Source: Tetrapisispora phaffii CBS 4417 (lineage: Eukaryota; Ascomycota; Saccharomycetes; Saccharomycetales; Saccharomycetaceae). Taken from it: 64,000 nucleotides of DNA. The notes under the pieces were generated by a model, which had not been told where the DNA came from, searched no databases, and saw only the letters and a program-made list of their open reading frames with translations. Made by a program: the position numbers and the translations under genes. This document shows positions 1 to 9,478 of this stretch, in pieces (within the stretch, counting starts at the first letter, position 1; each line of letters starts with the position of its first letter). The DNA is taken from positions 434,001 to 498,000 of the forward strand of contig NC_016522.1 of NCBI RefSeq assembly GCF_000236905.1, given 5' to 3'.

Positions 1-77
1 AACGTGTATTTTTGAAGCTGAACAATGTCCACTTTTGGAACTAATTAGCATTTAAGATATATATAGAAACACTAATT

Positions 78-2498
78 ATGCTTAAATCATATGATACTAG
101 CAAGCCCAAAAGAAAGTCATTTTTCTTTTTTGGTAGTAATAATGAAAATATAATAAAGTTAGATAATCCCAATGATAAAAAGAATACAAAACAAATGAAA
201 GTAGCATCGAAAAATAAAATTAATCCATTGTCCAAAGAACCACTACGAAATCAACCTGTCAGTTCATCTCCATTTGATCAAATAGATAATACGAATAATA
301 AAAGAGAAGTAGAAAAAATTGCGGTATCTTCTATAGCAAATAGCGAGAGTAATGAAAAGCATAATCCTTTTAGAACTAATGCTTCTTCTAATGTCATCAT
401 ACCAGCAAATACAGATATTTCAAAAGAACTTCTGCGTCCATCAGGTACTGTATTAGGCAGAAGACCACTTCCACCAAAACTAGATATGAGAAATATATCT
501 AAATCTGCAACTTTGAGGTCAAATATAAATAATAAAAGTGAAACTAAAAAGAAATTTGAACCTGATAATGATAATGATATTGGAGTGATTACCAACGTTG
601 AGTCTTTAAACGAATGTCTGGGTGATGAGAATAAGCATAGAAGACAAAGGTCAGAAGCAGAAAAATTAGTGGATGATATTGATGATTTTTTAGCGAAGCA
701 TAAAGGGCGAAGTGCAAGCCCTTCTCCTGGCATTGATATTGATATATATAGCGATCATGCTGTTTCTCCCATTGGTGCTCTATCACTAGATGCAGATGGT
801 ATTATGAAGTTCAAAGATAGCAACTCAAATCCTTTTCAAGAATATAATGACAAAGATTTTGTTGAAGAAAGGGAAAATTCTAAACATCATGATACCTTAA
901 GCAAGCGTTCGACGTTGATCTCAACAGCAACTACAACAGAAAGTGATAATTTTTCATTTGCTAAGACAATAGCTGCTTCATCTGAGACTACACAACCGAT
1001 CCAAATAAATGACACCACCGCTGCAAATACAGACATGCCCAATTTGGTATATAAACATGATACATTCAATATGGTCTCCTCTAATGACAATCAAGGGTAT
1101 AATTCTTTTATAGCTAGTGATATCGATATTTCTTCCGATGAATCAGATTTCGCCAACAGATCTGTGACATACAGTGCCAATCATAATAATTTTAATAATA
1201 GTAACAAATCTACGGAAGAAATTAAAAACTATCAGAAGCTGCCAAATAATTATTCTACAGATGGGTTTTCAGTGAGCTCTGAGAAGAAAGTTTTCAGAGT
1301 CGTTAATGATGAAAAGGTAAATTTCAATTTTCATTCTGACTCTGAGTCTGAGTCTGAGTCTGAGTCTGATTCCAATTTTACATATGGCAATGATCCTACA
1401 CCTTCTAACTTTTCTCAAACTCAAGTTCAAAGTAAAGATGAAAATAAGAATGAATCTTTGTACCTTTCTGATCAACAAGTTTCGGTTATAGATAAAAGTA
1501 GCCATTATACTGGAAATAGTGAATATGTTTATCCGGAAGAAGTAATAAACAATATTTCAAAAATATCGAAAGTGGATAAGGATTTAAATGAAATTTCATA
1601 TAATGCAGAGAATTTGTCAAGCAATGCAGAATTGTTAAGTGGGGGGGTCATTAAACCGGACAGTATTAATAAGTCTTTAGATATTGAATCAGCTACTTCC
1701 TCTTTAAACCACGACCAGATTGGCGAAGTTGCCTCTTCAAGTGCGTTAGAGGATAAATCTTTAGGAAGTCCTTCATACATGAGCAACAAATATATATCAT
1801 CAGTTAAAAGAGAAGGAAACGTGAGTTTAGTGTCAGGATATGTTGAAGAAGTTAGACTAAAATATATTAAGACTGCCAATTTTCTTCAAGCACCCCCTAA
1901 TTTGCCAATTAGTTTGAAACAAAAGAATAATGTTATAAGACCACAAAATATGAAAGTTAGGATAAGGACTAGTTCCAAACAAGTCGGTATTAAGCATGGG
2001 AAGATTAAGAGTAAGCTACTGTCTTTAGAAACAATATCTGATGAGGCTAAAGCGAATAAAATTGAAACTAACTTGGTAGATCACACTAAAGAATTTCATA
2101 ACTTAATGAATAAAAAAGATCAGATACCAGAACAATCTGATGAAGATTCAGATAATGATGTTGAAAGTTACTTGAAGGATATTCCAGGGGATAATGCTTA
2201 CAATAGCGATGACATATTTGAACCATTGCGAGAAAAAAAGGACAATAATAATGACTTGGCAAGATCTAATACGACAACAAGCTATTACACCAAAGCACAG
2301 CAAAGAAGAAAGAGAACAGGTACTTTGGATAATAATTATTCAAATTTGCATGATTTACCAACAGATATTAATATTAATGACTACTTAGAAAATGAGATAG
2401 AAAAGGTTGAAGATATTAAAGATGATGATATGCCTTTAGAGCCATATATTTCTGTCGGTGGATTACATATAACTAATCCAGATACGGATTCCGATTAG
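78..2498 (+). CDS. YDR239C-like protein, function unknown
   Basis: An 806-residue, hydrophilic, largely disordered protein. It has a short basic N-terminus followed by a run of four Phe, an Asn/Ser-rich body, and an acidic Ser-Glu repeat near residues 420-432. A basic, more ordered stretch lies around residues 590-660 and the C-terminus is acidic. I do not recognise a catalytic domain. The assignment to the YDR239C family rests mainly on position: it sits next to MRPL7 on the expected strand, as in S. cerevisiae, where YDR239C is a poorly characterised protein reported to associate with ribosomes. SEC26, which separates the two in S. cerevisiae, is missing here. The ATG at 78 is used because the frame is open from there to a TAG at 2498. 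The first few codons could differ, because only 77 bases of upstream sequence are visible. Confidence 0.6.
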   Translation: MLKSYDTSKPKRKSFFFFGSNNENIIKLDNPNDKKNTKQMKVASKNKINPLSKEPLRNQPVSSSPFDQIDNTNNKREVEKIAVSSIANSESNEKHNPFRTNASSNVIIPANTDISKELLRPSGTVLGRRPLPPKLDMRNISKSATLRSNINNKSETKKKFEPDNDNDIGVITNVESLNECLGDENKHRRQRSEAEKLVDDIDDFLAKHKGRSASPSPGIDIDIYSDHAVSPIGALSLDADGIMKFKDSNSNPFQEYNDKDFVEERENSKHHDTLSKRSTLISTATTTESDNFSFAKTIAASSETTQPIQINDTTAANTDMPNLVYKHDTFNMVSSNDNQGYNSFIASDIDISSDESDFANRSVTYSANHNNFNNSNKSTEEIKNYQKLPNNYSTDGFSVSSEKKVFRVVNDEKVNFNFHSDSESESESESDSNFTYGNDPTPSNFSQTQVQSKDENKNESLYLSDQQVSVIDKSSHYTGNSEYVYPEEVINNISKISKVDKDLNEISYNAENLSSNAELLSGGVIKPDSINKSLDIESATSSLNHDQIGEVASSSALEDKSLGSPSYMSNKYISSVKREGNVSLVSGYVEEVRLKYIKTANFLQAPPNLPISLKQKNNVIRPQNMKVRIRTSSKQVGIKHGKIKSKLLSLETISDEAKANKIETNLVDHTKEFHNLMNKKDQIPEQSDEDSDNDVESYLKDIPGDNAYNSDDIFEPLREKKDNNNDLARSNTTTSYYTKAQQRRKRTGTLDNNYSNLHDLPTDININDYLENEIEKVEDIKDDDMPLEPYISVGGLHITNPDTDSD

Positions 2499-2742
2499 AA
2501 TTTCACATTTAGAAATTAGGCTGTTAATTTTATGAAGACTAACTTCATATATAGGATTGTATAGCAATAAATATTATTAATAATGTTCTTGAAATGATTA
2601 TTATCAGGTATACAAGCTTAAATAGTTTTATAGGTAATATTTACTATATGATCATGTATTGGTCTGCTGTTTTATTTACAGGGAGAGTATGAATCTTATT
2701 TCTTTATAATATACTAGGGTAGGCTTATTATTCAATGTAGTA

Positions 2743-3636
2743 TTAAAATTCTTGATTTTTAGAACCATTGAATGGAATTTGGAACCCGCTGATTAAAGTT
2801 CTTGCTTGAGCATCGGTCTGTGCAGATGTATTAATGTTAATATGCATACCAAATGATACAGGCCATAAATCTTGATTGCTATCGATTTCTGGGAAGAATC
2901 TTACATCACTTGGTGTTAAACCAAAAGATATACTACCAAATTTATTTCCGGATGTATTACTGATACCTTTGTATTCTCTTATTCTTGGTAATACAATTTC
3001 TGACAAAGTTAACAAAAATTGGGTCATTGGGCGACCCTTTAATTCCACCTTAGCACCCATATGGTTACCTTTCCTGACCTTCCAGGAAGGAACATCAGTT
3101 CTTGAATATAGTGGGATTGGTTTTACTCCAGTGATTTGTTGCAATTGTAAGCTTGCAGAGATCGCTAAAAGAGGATTTTCTTTCGCTTGAGAAACGTAAC
3201 AGTTCAACACAACGCTTTCAATATTTGGTATATTTTTCCAATCTATTGGATTAACATCAGGTAACTGAGATTTAGAACCTTTGGGATTCTTGGTTCTTCT
3301 ATTCAAATGGTATGGAGATGTGCCATCCCATGGTCTTCTTTTCAAACCTTCAATTTTTTTCTTTCCATGAGAGTAAGTCATTAACAATAAGTCACTTTGT
3401 AACGTGTTCAAATAATGTTCCTGGCCTCTGTCTTGACAAACTGCTACTGGTTTAAAAGCGGGAGATCTGATATCATTTTTATTAAAATTCAATTCTGGAA
3501 ATCTAGGAGATAACTTGGCCTTATCAATTTTCACCAAATGATGGACTGGTTTTACAATAGAACATGCTGATTTCGCTAAAGCAGAACCTGTGAAAAAACC
3601 TCTACACAAATTATAATTCACCGCTAATCTTTGCAT
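2743..3636 (-). CDS. MRPL7: Mitochondrial large-subunit ribosomal protein uL5m
   Basis: Homologue of Mrpl7, the mitochondrial uL5 protein of the 54S ribosomal subunit; 297 residues against about 292 in S. cerevisiae. The first ATG on the minus strand is at 3636. The frame runs further upstream to 3693, but only from a TTG codon, so I reject that start. The ATG start gives a basic, hydroxylated N-terminus ([15 protein letters not shown]) of the kind used for mitochondrial import. The uL5-like core is recognisable in the C-terminal half, including a [10 protein letters not shown] segment, [16 protein letters not shown] and FPEIDSN near the end. It is convergent with the YDR239C-like gene and divergent from GLE1, matching the recalled YDR237W context. 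Confidence 0.9.
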   Translation of the reverse strand: MQRLAVNYNLCRGFFTGSALAKSACSIVKPVHHLVKIDKAKLSPRFPELNFNKNDIRSPAFKPVAVCQDRGQEHYLNTLQSDLLLMTYSHGKKKIEGLKRRPWDGTSPYHLNRRTKNPKGSKSQLPDVNPIDWKNIPNIESVVLNCYVSQAKENPLLAISASLQLQQITGVKPIPLYSRTDVPSWKVRKGNHMGAKVELKGRPMTQFLLTLSEIVLPRIREYKGISNTSGNKFGSISFGLTPSDVRFFPEIDSNQDLWPVSFGMHININTSAQTDAQARTLISGFQIPFNGSKNQEF

Positions 3637-4202
3637 CTTTTCAATCTTAAGGAACTTTGTACTTATGATGGCAATTGAATAGCTTAACACCAAAGAGTTC
3701 GAATCAAAGAATAACCTTCAGGTACACGTACTTTCCTTTCCTTAAAATAGTATATTGAGAGTTGTATACTATCTTCAATTTACCGCTATATACTTCGAGC
3801 AAGTTGGGTTTAATATATATTCAAATATTCAAATATATGTATCCTATGCTTCGACCGTTCATTGAATTCTCAAAATTCCATAATATTTGAAATGTGAATA
3901 GAGAGAATCATTCTGTACGTTGGTTATACTGGAGTAAGAAGCCGAAACAAAACTTGAAATATTAATGGAAATCTAATAGTTAGCAATCCATCGATTTAGA
4001 ATAAATCAATATGTTAAATGGAATGATTTATTATTCAGGAAGTAATTTTTAAGTATGTAAAGTGCAAATTCATCTGAGCAGGATACTAAAAAATCTTAAG
4101 GAATTATTTTGTATTTGTGTGAATTGAATTGGGTGATCTGAGTGTAAATAAAAGACAGACATTTAGAAGGTTCATAAAAGGGAAGAAAACTATTACGCTG
4201 CT
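3637..4202. promoter_or_regulatory. Divergent MRPL7/GLE1 intergenic region
   Basis: 566 bases between two divergent genes, so it must hold both promoters. It is AT-rich. I see no tRNA, repeat or recognisable strong factor site. A GTTCGAATC string near 3696 resembles a tRNA B box, but no tRNA can be folded around it. Confidence 0.5.
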
Positions 4203-5906
4203 ATGAAATTTGCGTTTGATGACTTATTGAATTCTAGTGAGAATGATGATCTATTAGATAAGGTGGTTACGAGTGAGAATATCCAAGAATCTCCTTTATC
4301 TTCTCCTAATTTAGATTATACATATATCAATGAAAGTGAAGAGGATGAAAGTATTCCACATCTTCGATTGCCAAGGAAGCAACTAGATAATGAAATCATG
4401 ATAAACAGTTTAAACAAGGTGAACAATATGAATAGCTTTGTTGAGTTACGTAAATCTGAAGAGACCCCAAGTCTCAATCCTGAACTTCTTCAATACATGA
4501 AGGATCTAGACTTAGATTCTAGATTGCCCAGGATAAATGTATCGTTACATGTATTAGTTTCAAACAATGGCAATCTCTTAGTTAATAATAACCAAGCAGA
4601 TGGTTCTTTGGAAACTGTAAAGAAGATTGAGATTGACAACTCAAAGGAAAAAGCGGTTCTATCGATACAACATTCATTTACTTCGAGATTGAATGCACTA
4701 GTAAATAGCAATTTAGAGCAAGTTAAAGATATTAAGAAACGTAAAAAAGAGGAAGAACAGAGGATACGTAAAGAGAGAGAAGACAGAGAACGTAAGATAG
4801 AAGAAGAAAGAAGACGTAAAAAGGCTGAGGAAGAACTGAAACGCAAAGAGGAAGAAGAACGATTGAGACTCGAAAAAGAAGCACTTGATAAACAAAAGAA
4901 AGAATTAGAGCTTAAAGAAAAAGCTCGAAAGGAGGAAGAGGCATTGAAGACGCAACAAGAGAAATTGGCAGAATTGAAATACAATCAAAATGTTGGCAAA
5001 GAAATTACAAACTTCAAAGAGATTAATAAAACGTTCTTATATTATAAAGATAAAATAAAAGAAATCAAGCGTGATATAATTGAACCTGTTAAAAATGGTG
5101 ATAAAAATTTCAAGAGTATACTATCGAAGCATAAGCGTAAAATAAATCCAAAATTCGGTCAATTGACCAACAGCACCCAGCAATTAAAAAATGTTTATGA
5201 GGAACTGACAAAACTCGTTGACGAAACAAAGACAAATCAATTATCATATAATTGGATATTGAATTTCATATGTAAGGCAATAGTATCTCAAGCAGAAACC
5301 GAGGTTCGAGTCAAGCCAGCATCTTCATTAGCACTTGGGAAGTTATCTGTTTTATTAATGATTAGATATGAAGAATTGACAGAATTATTGAAAGCAAGAT
5401 TTATTAAAAAATGTCCATTTGTTATAGGTTTTTCATGTAAAATTGATACAGAAGAAGGTAGGCTAAGGATGGGATGGAAACGTAAGGAAGATAATAAATG
5501 GGAAGAAGAGACGACATATGACGAAAGAATGGGAGGTATGGTTACTTTATTTTCTGTAATCACTAGATTACCTGTTTCTACTGAATTTAATGGAATTACT
5601 GCTGAATCGAGAAATCCTATCCCAATAAGTGAATCGTGGAGATTCCTTGCAAGGATTTGTAACATGGATAAAGAATTATTAACAAACTCGCATTTCATCA
5701 TTTTATGTTCGTGGTGGGAAGCAGCAGGGAAGCAGTTTGTTGAGCATTATGGAAAGCAGGGAGAAAAGCTATTGCGATTGGTTGCTGGAAACCTAATAAA
5801 CTCAGTTTCTGCTTCCAAATTTATTGGTGCCGCAAGATTATCGATTCTAATTGAAGAATGGATCACAACAGGTAGCATCAAATCATTCCCCGAAATGGAT
5901 GCGTAA
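4203..5906 (+). CDS. GLE1: mRNA export factor Gle1
   Basis: Homologue of Gle1, the nuclear-pore-associated factor that, with inositol hexakisphosphate, activates the DEAD-box ATPase Dbp5 to release mRNA on the cytoplasmic side of the pore. At 567 residues it is close to the S. cerevisiae length (538). The N-terminus MKFAFDDLLNS matches the family start. Residues about 175-260 form a long charged Glu/Lys/Arg coiled coil. The C-terminal Gle1 domain (about 275-560) keeps characteristic strings such as HKRKINPKFGQLTNS, LNFICKAIVSQAETEVRVKP, KKCPFVIGF, YDERMGGMVTLF and FIGAARLSILIEEW. It is followed in tandem by FMN1 and divergent from MRPL7. Confidence 0.97.
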   Translation: MKFAFDDLLNSSENDDLLDKVVTSENIQESPLSSPNLDYTYINESEEDESIPHLRLPRKQLDNEIMINSLNKVNNMNSFVELRKSEETPSLNPELLQYMKDLDLDSRLPRINVSLHVLVSNNGNLLVNNNQADGSLETVKKIEIDNSKEKAVLSIQHSFTSRLNALVNSNLEQVKDIKKRKKEEEQRIRKEREDRERKIEEERRRKKAEEELKRKEEEERLRLEKEALDKQKKELELKEKARKEEEALKTQQEKLAELKYNQNVGKEITNFKEINKTFLYYKDKIKEIKRDIIEPVKNGDKNFKSILSKHKRKINPKFGQLTNSTQQLKNVYEELTKLVDETKTNQLSYNWILNFICKAIVSQAETEVRVKPASSLALGKLSVLLMIRYEELTELLKARFIKKCPFVIGFSCKIDTEEGRLRMGWKRKEDNKWEEETTYDERMGGMVTLFSVITRLPVSTEFNGITAESRNPIPISESWRFLARICNMDKELLTNSHFIILCSWWEAAGKQFVEHYGKQGEKLLRLVAGNLINSVSASKFIGAARLSILIEEWITTGSIKSFPEMDA

Positions 5907-6369
5907 TGATCATCAGATACTTAATACAGCATGTATGAGAAAGGGAAGTACATCCAAAATTAAACTACGAGATCTCCATGGTACTCAATTGGCAAAGGTC
6001 ACTAAACAGCATATAATATAGAATAAACTAACTCACTAACAATATTTAAACTTTTAAATATAATTATTAATCATTTTATAATTTATTAGTAAATACAATT
6101 ACTAATGCATTTGTTATTAGCAGTTTAAATGTCGGCGCTGAGCCGCATTGATTTGTTCTAGAAAATTTAAGTATTAGCAATTTTGAAAAACTTCGAACTT
6201 CCTGATTGAAATAATTTAAGAACAGAGAGAAATATATATATAAGGTAAGGTTAACAACGTAGACATCTTGACGTAGTAACAGCGAGGGGAGAGACACACA
6301 GAAAGGAACAACTAAATTTTTGTGAAAGTGCACTCTTTAGCATAAATTAAACAAGAACAATTTACCATA
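5907..6369. other. GLE1-FMN1 intergenic region
   Basis: 463 AT-rich bases holding the GLE1 3' end and the FMN1 promoter. There is a short TA tract near 6232. I see no other distinct element. Confidence 0.4.
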
Positions 6370-6981
6370 ATGAGAGCGGTTGACGTTGCTATACCTGAAG
6401 TACCACAAGCTCCATATCCTATATTTTGTTCTGAGTTCAACGAAGTGATCAATGGATTTGGTCGCGGATCTAGTGAATTAGGTATTCCTACTGCTAATAT
6501 CGATATTGACAAACTTCCAAGCATAATCAATGACGACCTGTCATTGGGAGTCTATTTTGGATATTGTCAATTGATGGAGAATGATGCATTGAATATTAAC
6601 AATAACGGGACTGAAACATCTTCGAATATAAAATTCAGAGAAGATGGCAGTGAAGTGATATACAACTACGGAGCTCAATTGAATGCAAGCAATGGAGATT
6701 TGGAGAAGTTGCCTGTGGTATTATCAGTGGGTAAGAATCCGTTTTATAATAATGAGCAAGATGTGGATGCGATTCAGAAGACAGTGGAATTGCATATACT
6801 GCATGACTTTGAATCTGATTTCTATGGAGCATTGATCAAATTCAATATTCTTGGATACATTAGACCGGAATTGAATTATACTTCCAAAGAACAATTAATC
6901 GATGATATTAATACTGACATCGAAATAGCGAGATCAACATTACTCAAGCCGACCTATCTAAAATACAAGGACCTATTATAA
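6370..6981 (+). CDS. FMN1: Riboflavin kinase
   Basis: Homologue of Fmn1, which phosphorylates riboflavin to FMN using ATP, the step before FAD synthesis. At 203 residues it is slightly shorter than the S. cerevisiae protein (218). Flavokinase-fold signatures are visible: a GFGRGSSELGIPTANIDI segment (Gly-rich turn plus the PTAN nucleotide-binding motif, residues about 34-51), a GVYFGY strand, and VELHILHDFESDFYG followed by GYIRPELNYTS. The glutamate of VELHIL sits where the family's catalytic Glu is expected. In S. cerevisiae FMN1 is YDR236C and GLE1 is YDL207W; their adjacency here is part of the double-synteny pattern. A TA/TG tract starts 30 bases after the stop. Confidence 0.95.
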   Translation: MRAVDVAIPEVPQAPYPIFCSEFNEVINGFGRGSSELGIPTANIDIDKLPSIINDDLSLGVYFGYCQLMENDALNINNNGTETSSNIKFREDGSEVIYNYGAQLNASNGDLEKLPVVLSVGKNPFYNNEQDVDAIQKTVELHILHDFESDFYGALIKFNILGYIRPELNYTSKEQLIDDINTDIEIARSTLLKPTYLKYKDLL

Positions 6982-7010
6982 TGCATAATCAACTTTTGAT
7001 ACAGTAGAAG

Positions 7011-7059
<49 letters not shown>
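7011..7059 (+). repeat. (TA)n(TG)n microsatellite in FMN1 3' flank
   Basis: Five TA units run directly into about nineteen uninterrupted TG units, 30-78 bases after the FMN1 stop. In the FMN1 transcript this would read as a UA tract followed by a UG tract. A similar composite lies after the GTB1 stop in the same sense orientation. Confidence 0.97.
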
Positions 7060-7062
<3 letters not shown>

Positions 7063-7180
7063 TGATCATCACAAGCTAATAAATAATGAATAAGAAGCAT
7101 ACAAATTGCCTTTTAGTAAACATATATACGTCACATGACTGCATATATACTCCCCGGCAGCGCGCACACAAACACACACG

Positions 7181-7188
7181 TTACCCGA
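7181..7188 (-). promoter_or_regulatory. Reb1-type site
   Basis: TTACCCGA matches the Reb1 consensus core TTACCCG. It lies in the long gap upstream of the reticulon gene. Motif match only. Confidence 0.45.
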
Positions 7189-7840
7189 CACACGTACATA
7201 CACAGATACCCACACAGTCAAGCGCAATAAGTACAGAGAACCACTATGACACAGACCTATAGACTTTTTGATACGGTCGTAACAGTACCACCACGTCGGT
7301 GCCCACTGACAGCATCCAGCGCTGAATAATTAGACTCAAACCGCAAAACACCTCGCATCACACAATACAAGCTGCTGCGCATCAATTCATTACCTTCTAT
7401 ACCGTCCATGGCACCATTAGTGAATGATCACAGCGGGCGTTGGCTGTTGTCCTTCTCCAGCGGGAAACAAAAATTTTCAGTGTTGTTGGTCCCGAAAACA
7501 CTGCAAACGGCGTTCTTCGGGTTTCTGATGTCGTTCACCCGCCGGCCCTCTCTGGGTGTCTCTTGGCGTCTCGTGCGCGTGTCTTTCTCCATCGTAGCGT
7601 TTCTCTTCGATCCCATCGACGACGCTAGTACCTGGCCAGCAGTAGTGGAGGCTGCAAACACCAATGGTAGGTAAAGACCGCTCAACCGCTGCCACTCTAC
7701 AAAATAACGCTAACCAATGCATAGTCGTATAGTCTCTCTAGCTTCGCGAGCAGAGGTGGTCGCGTCCAAAGTACTACCATCTTCACAGCTGAACCCATCT
7801 AGCCAAACTAATGGAATGGCAAGGTCTCTTTCTCTTTCTA

Positions 7841-7870
7841 TTAATATGTGTTCTGACGAACACATATTAA
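7841..7870. repeat. Perfect 13-base inverted repeat
   Basis: TTAATATGTGTTC, spacer TGAC, then the exact reverse complement GAACACATATTAA. It could form a tight hairpin or bind a dimeric factor. It is not followed by a poly-T run and belongs to no recognised gene. Confidence 0.9.
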
Positions 7871-8369
7871 GCTCATTGAACTGGTGGTCCCTTGCGCTGT
7901 ATGTCGGTCCTGCTTAAACTTCGGCTGAACTTTTCTACTCAACCAATATATCTCTGTCTATATTTAGGTTAATGCTGTTTCTCTATGACGCCCTCGCTTC
8001 TCGGTGCTGGATGTTATCTACTAAAATTCTTCATTTTTAGTAATTAACTATCTTACTACCCAAAAAATCAAAATATCCATGTCGCTGATCAACTTAACTT
8101 CCTTTCTTTTCATTTTCAGCTAGCCTTAAAATATTCAAACTTTCCTATACTGCCATTCGCATATATATATATATATATATCATGTTATTTTATAAAGGAT
8201 ATTGTTATTTGATTTTCATTCCCTACTATTTAATATTCTTTTGTGGCAATCTTTACTATTCATTATATACATATTTACTTTCATTTATTTCGTTCCGTTT
8301 ATACTTGGAGGTTACATATACATATATCTATAGATAGATATATATACAACGAAGTGAACTTCTTAAGCC

Positions 8370-9197
8370 ATGTCTACTGAACAAAAGAAAGATTGTTGCG
8401 CTTGCAAATGCATCACTGAATGTGATGTTTTAACTTGGAAAAATCCAATTGAAACTGGCAAATTATTTGGTGCAAGTTTACTTGCCATTTTATTCATTAA
8501 AAATGTTAATATTTTAACATTTTTAAGTAAAACTTTGTATCTAGTTTTCTTCACAACAGGTTCAATCGAATTCATTACTAATTTGCTATTAGGCAATGGT
8601 AACGGTTTAGTCACTAAATATGGCATTCAAAACTGTCCAAACACAGTAGGTTTCATTAGACCTTATGTTGACGAATTTTTAAAGCAATTGCCAATTAAGC
8701 AGGCTGCTATGAGAAAATTGGTATTCGCAGCCTCCCCAAAAAATACTTTGAAAGCTGGTGCTTTATTCTGGTTCTTACATAAAGTCTTCAGTTTAATCTC
8801 GTTCACTAATCTATTAATAATCGTCGATTTAATCGCTTTCACTTTACCAATTGTTTACAAAAGCTATCAAACTGAAATTGATCAAGTTGTTAAACAAATT
8901 ATTGAAATCTTACAAAAGAACTTAGAAGTCGCAAAGAAACAGGCTTGTGAAAAGGCTAAGCCAACTTTACAATCCTTAGACAAGAAATTAGGTCCAGTCT
9001 CTAAATTGATTAAGTCGAAATTAAACATTGATGACAAGAAGAACGAATCAGAATCCACTGCTGCTTCCTCTTCTGCTCCAGCTGCCGCCACTTCTGGTTC
9101 GGAATTCCCTTCTGTTCCAGCTTCTCAACCAATCTCTGAAGCCATCAACGCTGCTGCTGAAGACGCTTCTAAGAAAGCTGAAGAGTTATCAAACTAA
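8370..9197 (+). CDS. Reticulon, ER membrane-shaping protein
   Basis: Homologue of yeast Rtn1/Rtn2, which insert wedge-like hydrophobic hairpins into the ER membrane and stabilise tubules and nuclear-pore assembly; 275 residues. The reticulon-homology domain covers roughly residues 22-195. WKNPIETGKLFGAS is the typical reticulon opening. It is followed by a first long hydrophobic hairpin (about 32-70), a loop, and a second hairpin (about 125-160) ending TLPIVYKSYQTEID. The tail (about 195-275) is charged then Ala/Ser-rich. The N-terminus has an unusual Cys cluster (CCACKCITEC). The locus matches both RTN1 (YDR233C) and RTN2 (YDL204W), which are duplicates, so I do not choose between them. The tail is convergent with ACK1. 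Confidence 0.93.
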   Translation: MSTEQKKDCCACKCITECDVLTWKNPIETGKLFGASLLAILFIKNVNILTFLSKTLYLVFFTTGSIEFITNLLLGNGNGLVTKYGIQNCPNTVGFIRPYVDEFLKQLPIKQAAMRKLVFAASPKNTLKAGALFWFLHKVFSLISFTNLLIIVDLIAFTLPIVYKSYQTEIDQVVKQIIEILQKNLEVAKKQACEKAKPTLQSLDKKLGPVSKLIKSKLNIDDKKNESESTAASSSAPAAATSGSEFPSVPASQPISEAINAAAEDASKKAEELSN

Positions 9198-9478
9198 TTT
9201 TAATTAGATCGAATATTATATAACGAAATTAGAAGTCAATGAAGTTATATGGTAGGTTAACTACATATACAATTAATTATTTGTGTTTTTTTTACTTATT
9301 TAGCTTTATCTGTAGAGTAATTGATTTCATCATTTGAATTATATACAAATACCAATGTTACTAATATTACATTGTTTTTTTTCTTAAATCGTTAATTATA
9401 AGTTACTAATACATTATCATTTATTTTATCGTCTCTTTTGCATACAGCATTTATATAAATAAATTTATTTTAAATTAT

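Larger units (their letters stand above)
6982..8369. other. FMN1-reticulon intergenic region, GC-richer core
   Basis: 1,388 bases without a supported gene. After the microsatellite, about 7140-7910 is clearly richer in G+C than the surroundings, and several short overlapping frames stay open on both strands there, probably because stop codons are rare. A Reb1-type TTACCCGA lies at 7181. A perfect 13-base inverted repeat lies at 7841-7870. A (TA)n run occupies about 8161-8180. In S. cerevisiae the equivalent interval contains genes (PRP42, LYS4 or HEM3 depending on the paralogous block) that are absent here. I see no recognisable remnant of them. Confidence 0.5.

Noticed and set aside
3637..3693. 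Upstream extension of MRPL7
   Set aside because: It begins at TTG, not ATG. The first ATG (3636) gives a proper mitochondrial presequence.
7130..7137. GTCACATG, a match to centromere element CDEI
   Set aside because: No AT-rich CDEII of the right length and no CDEIII-like CCGAA core follows on either side, and synteny places no centromere here.
7408..7917. Several overlapping short open frames on both strands
   Set aside because: They overlap each other in different frames within a GC-richer patch where stops are rare. None has recognisable motifs.
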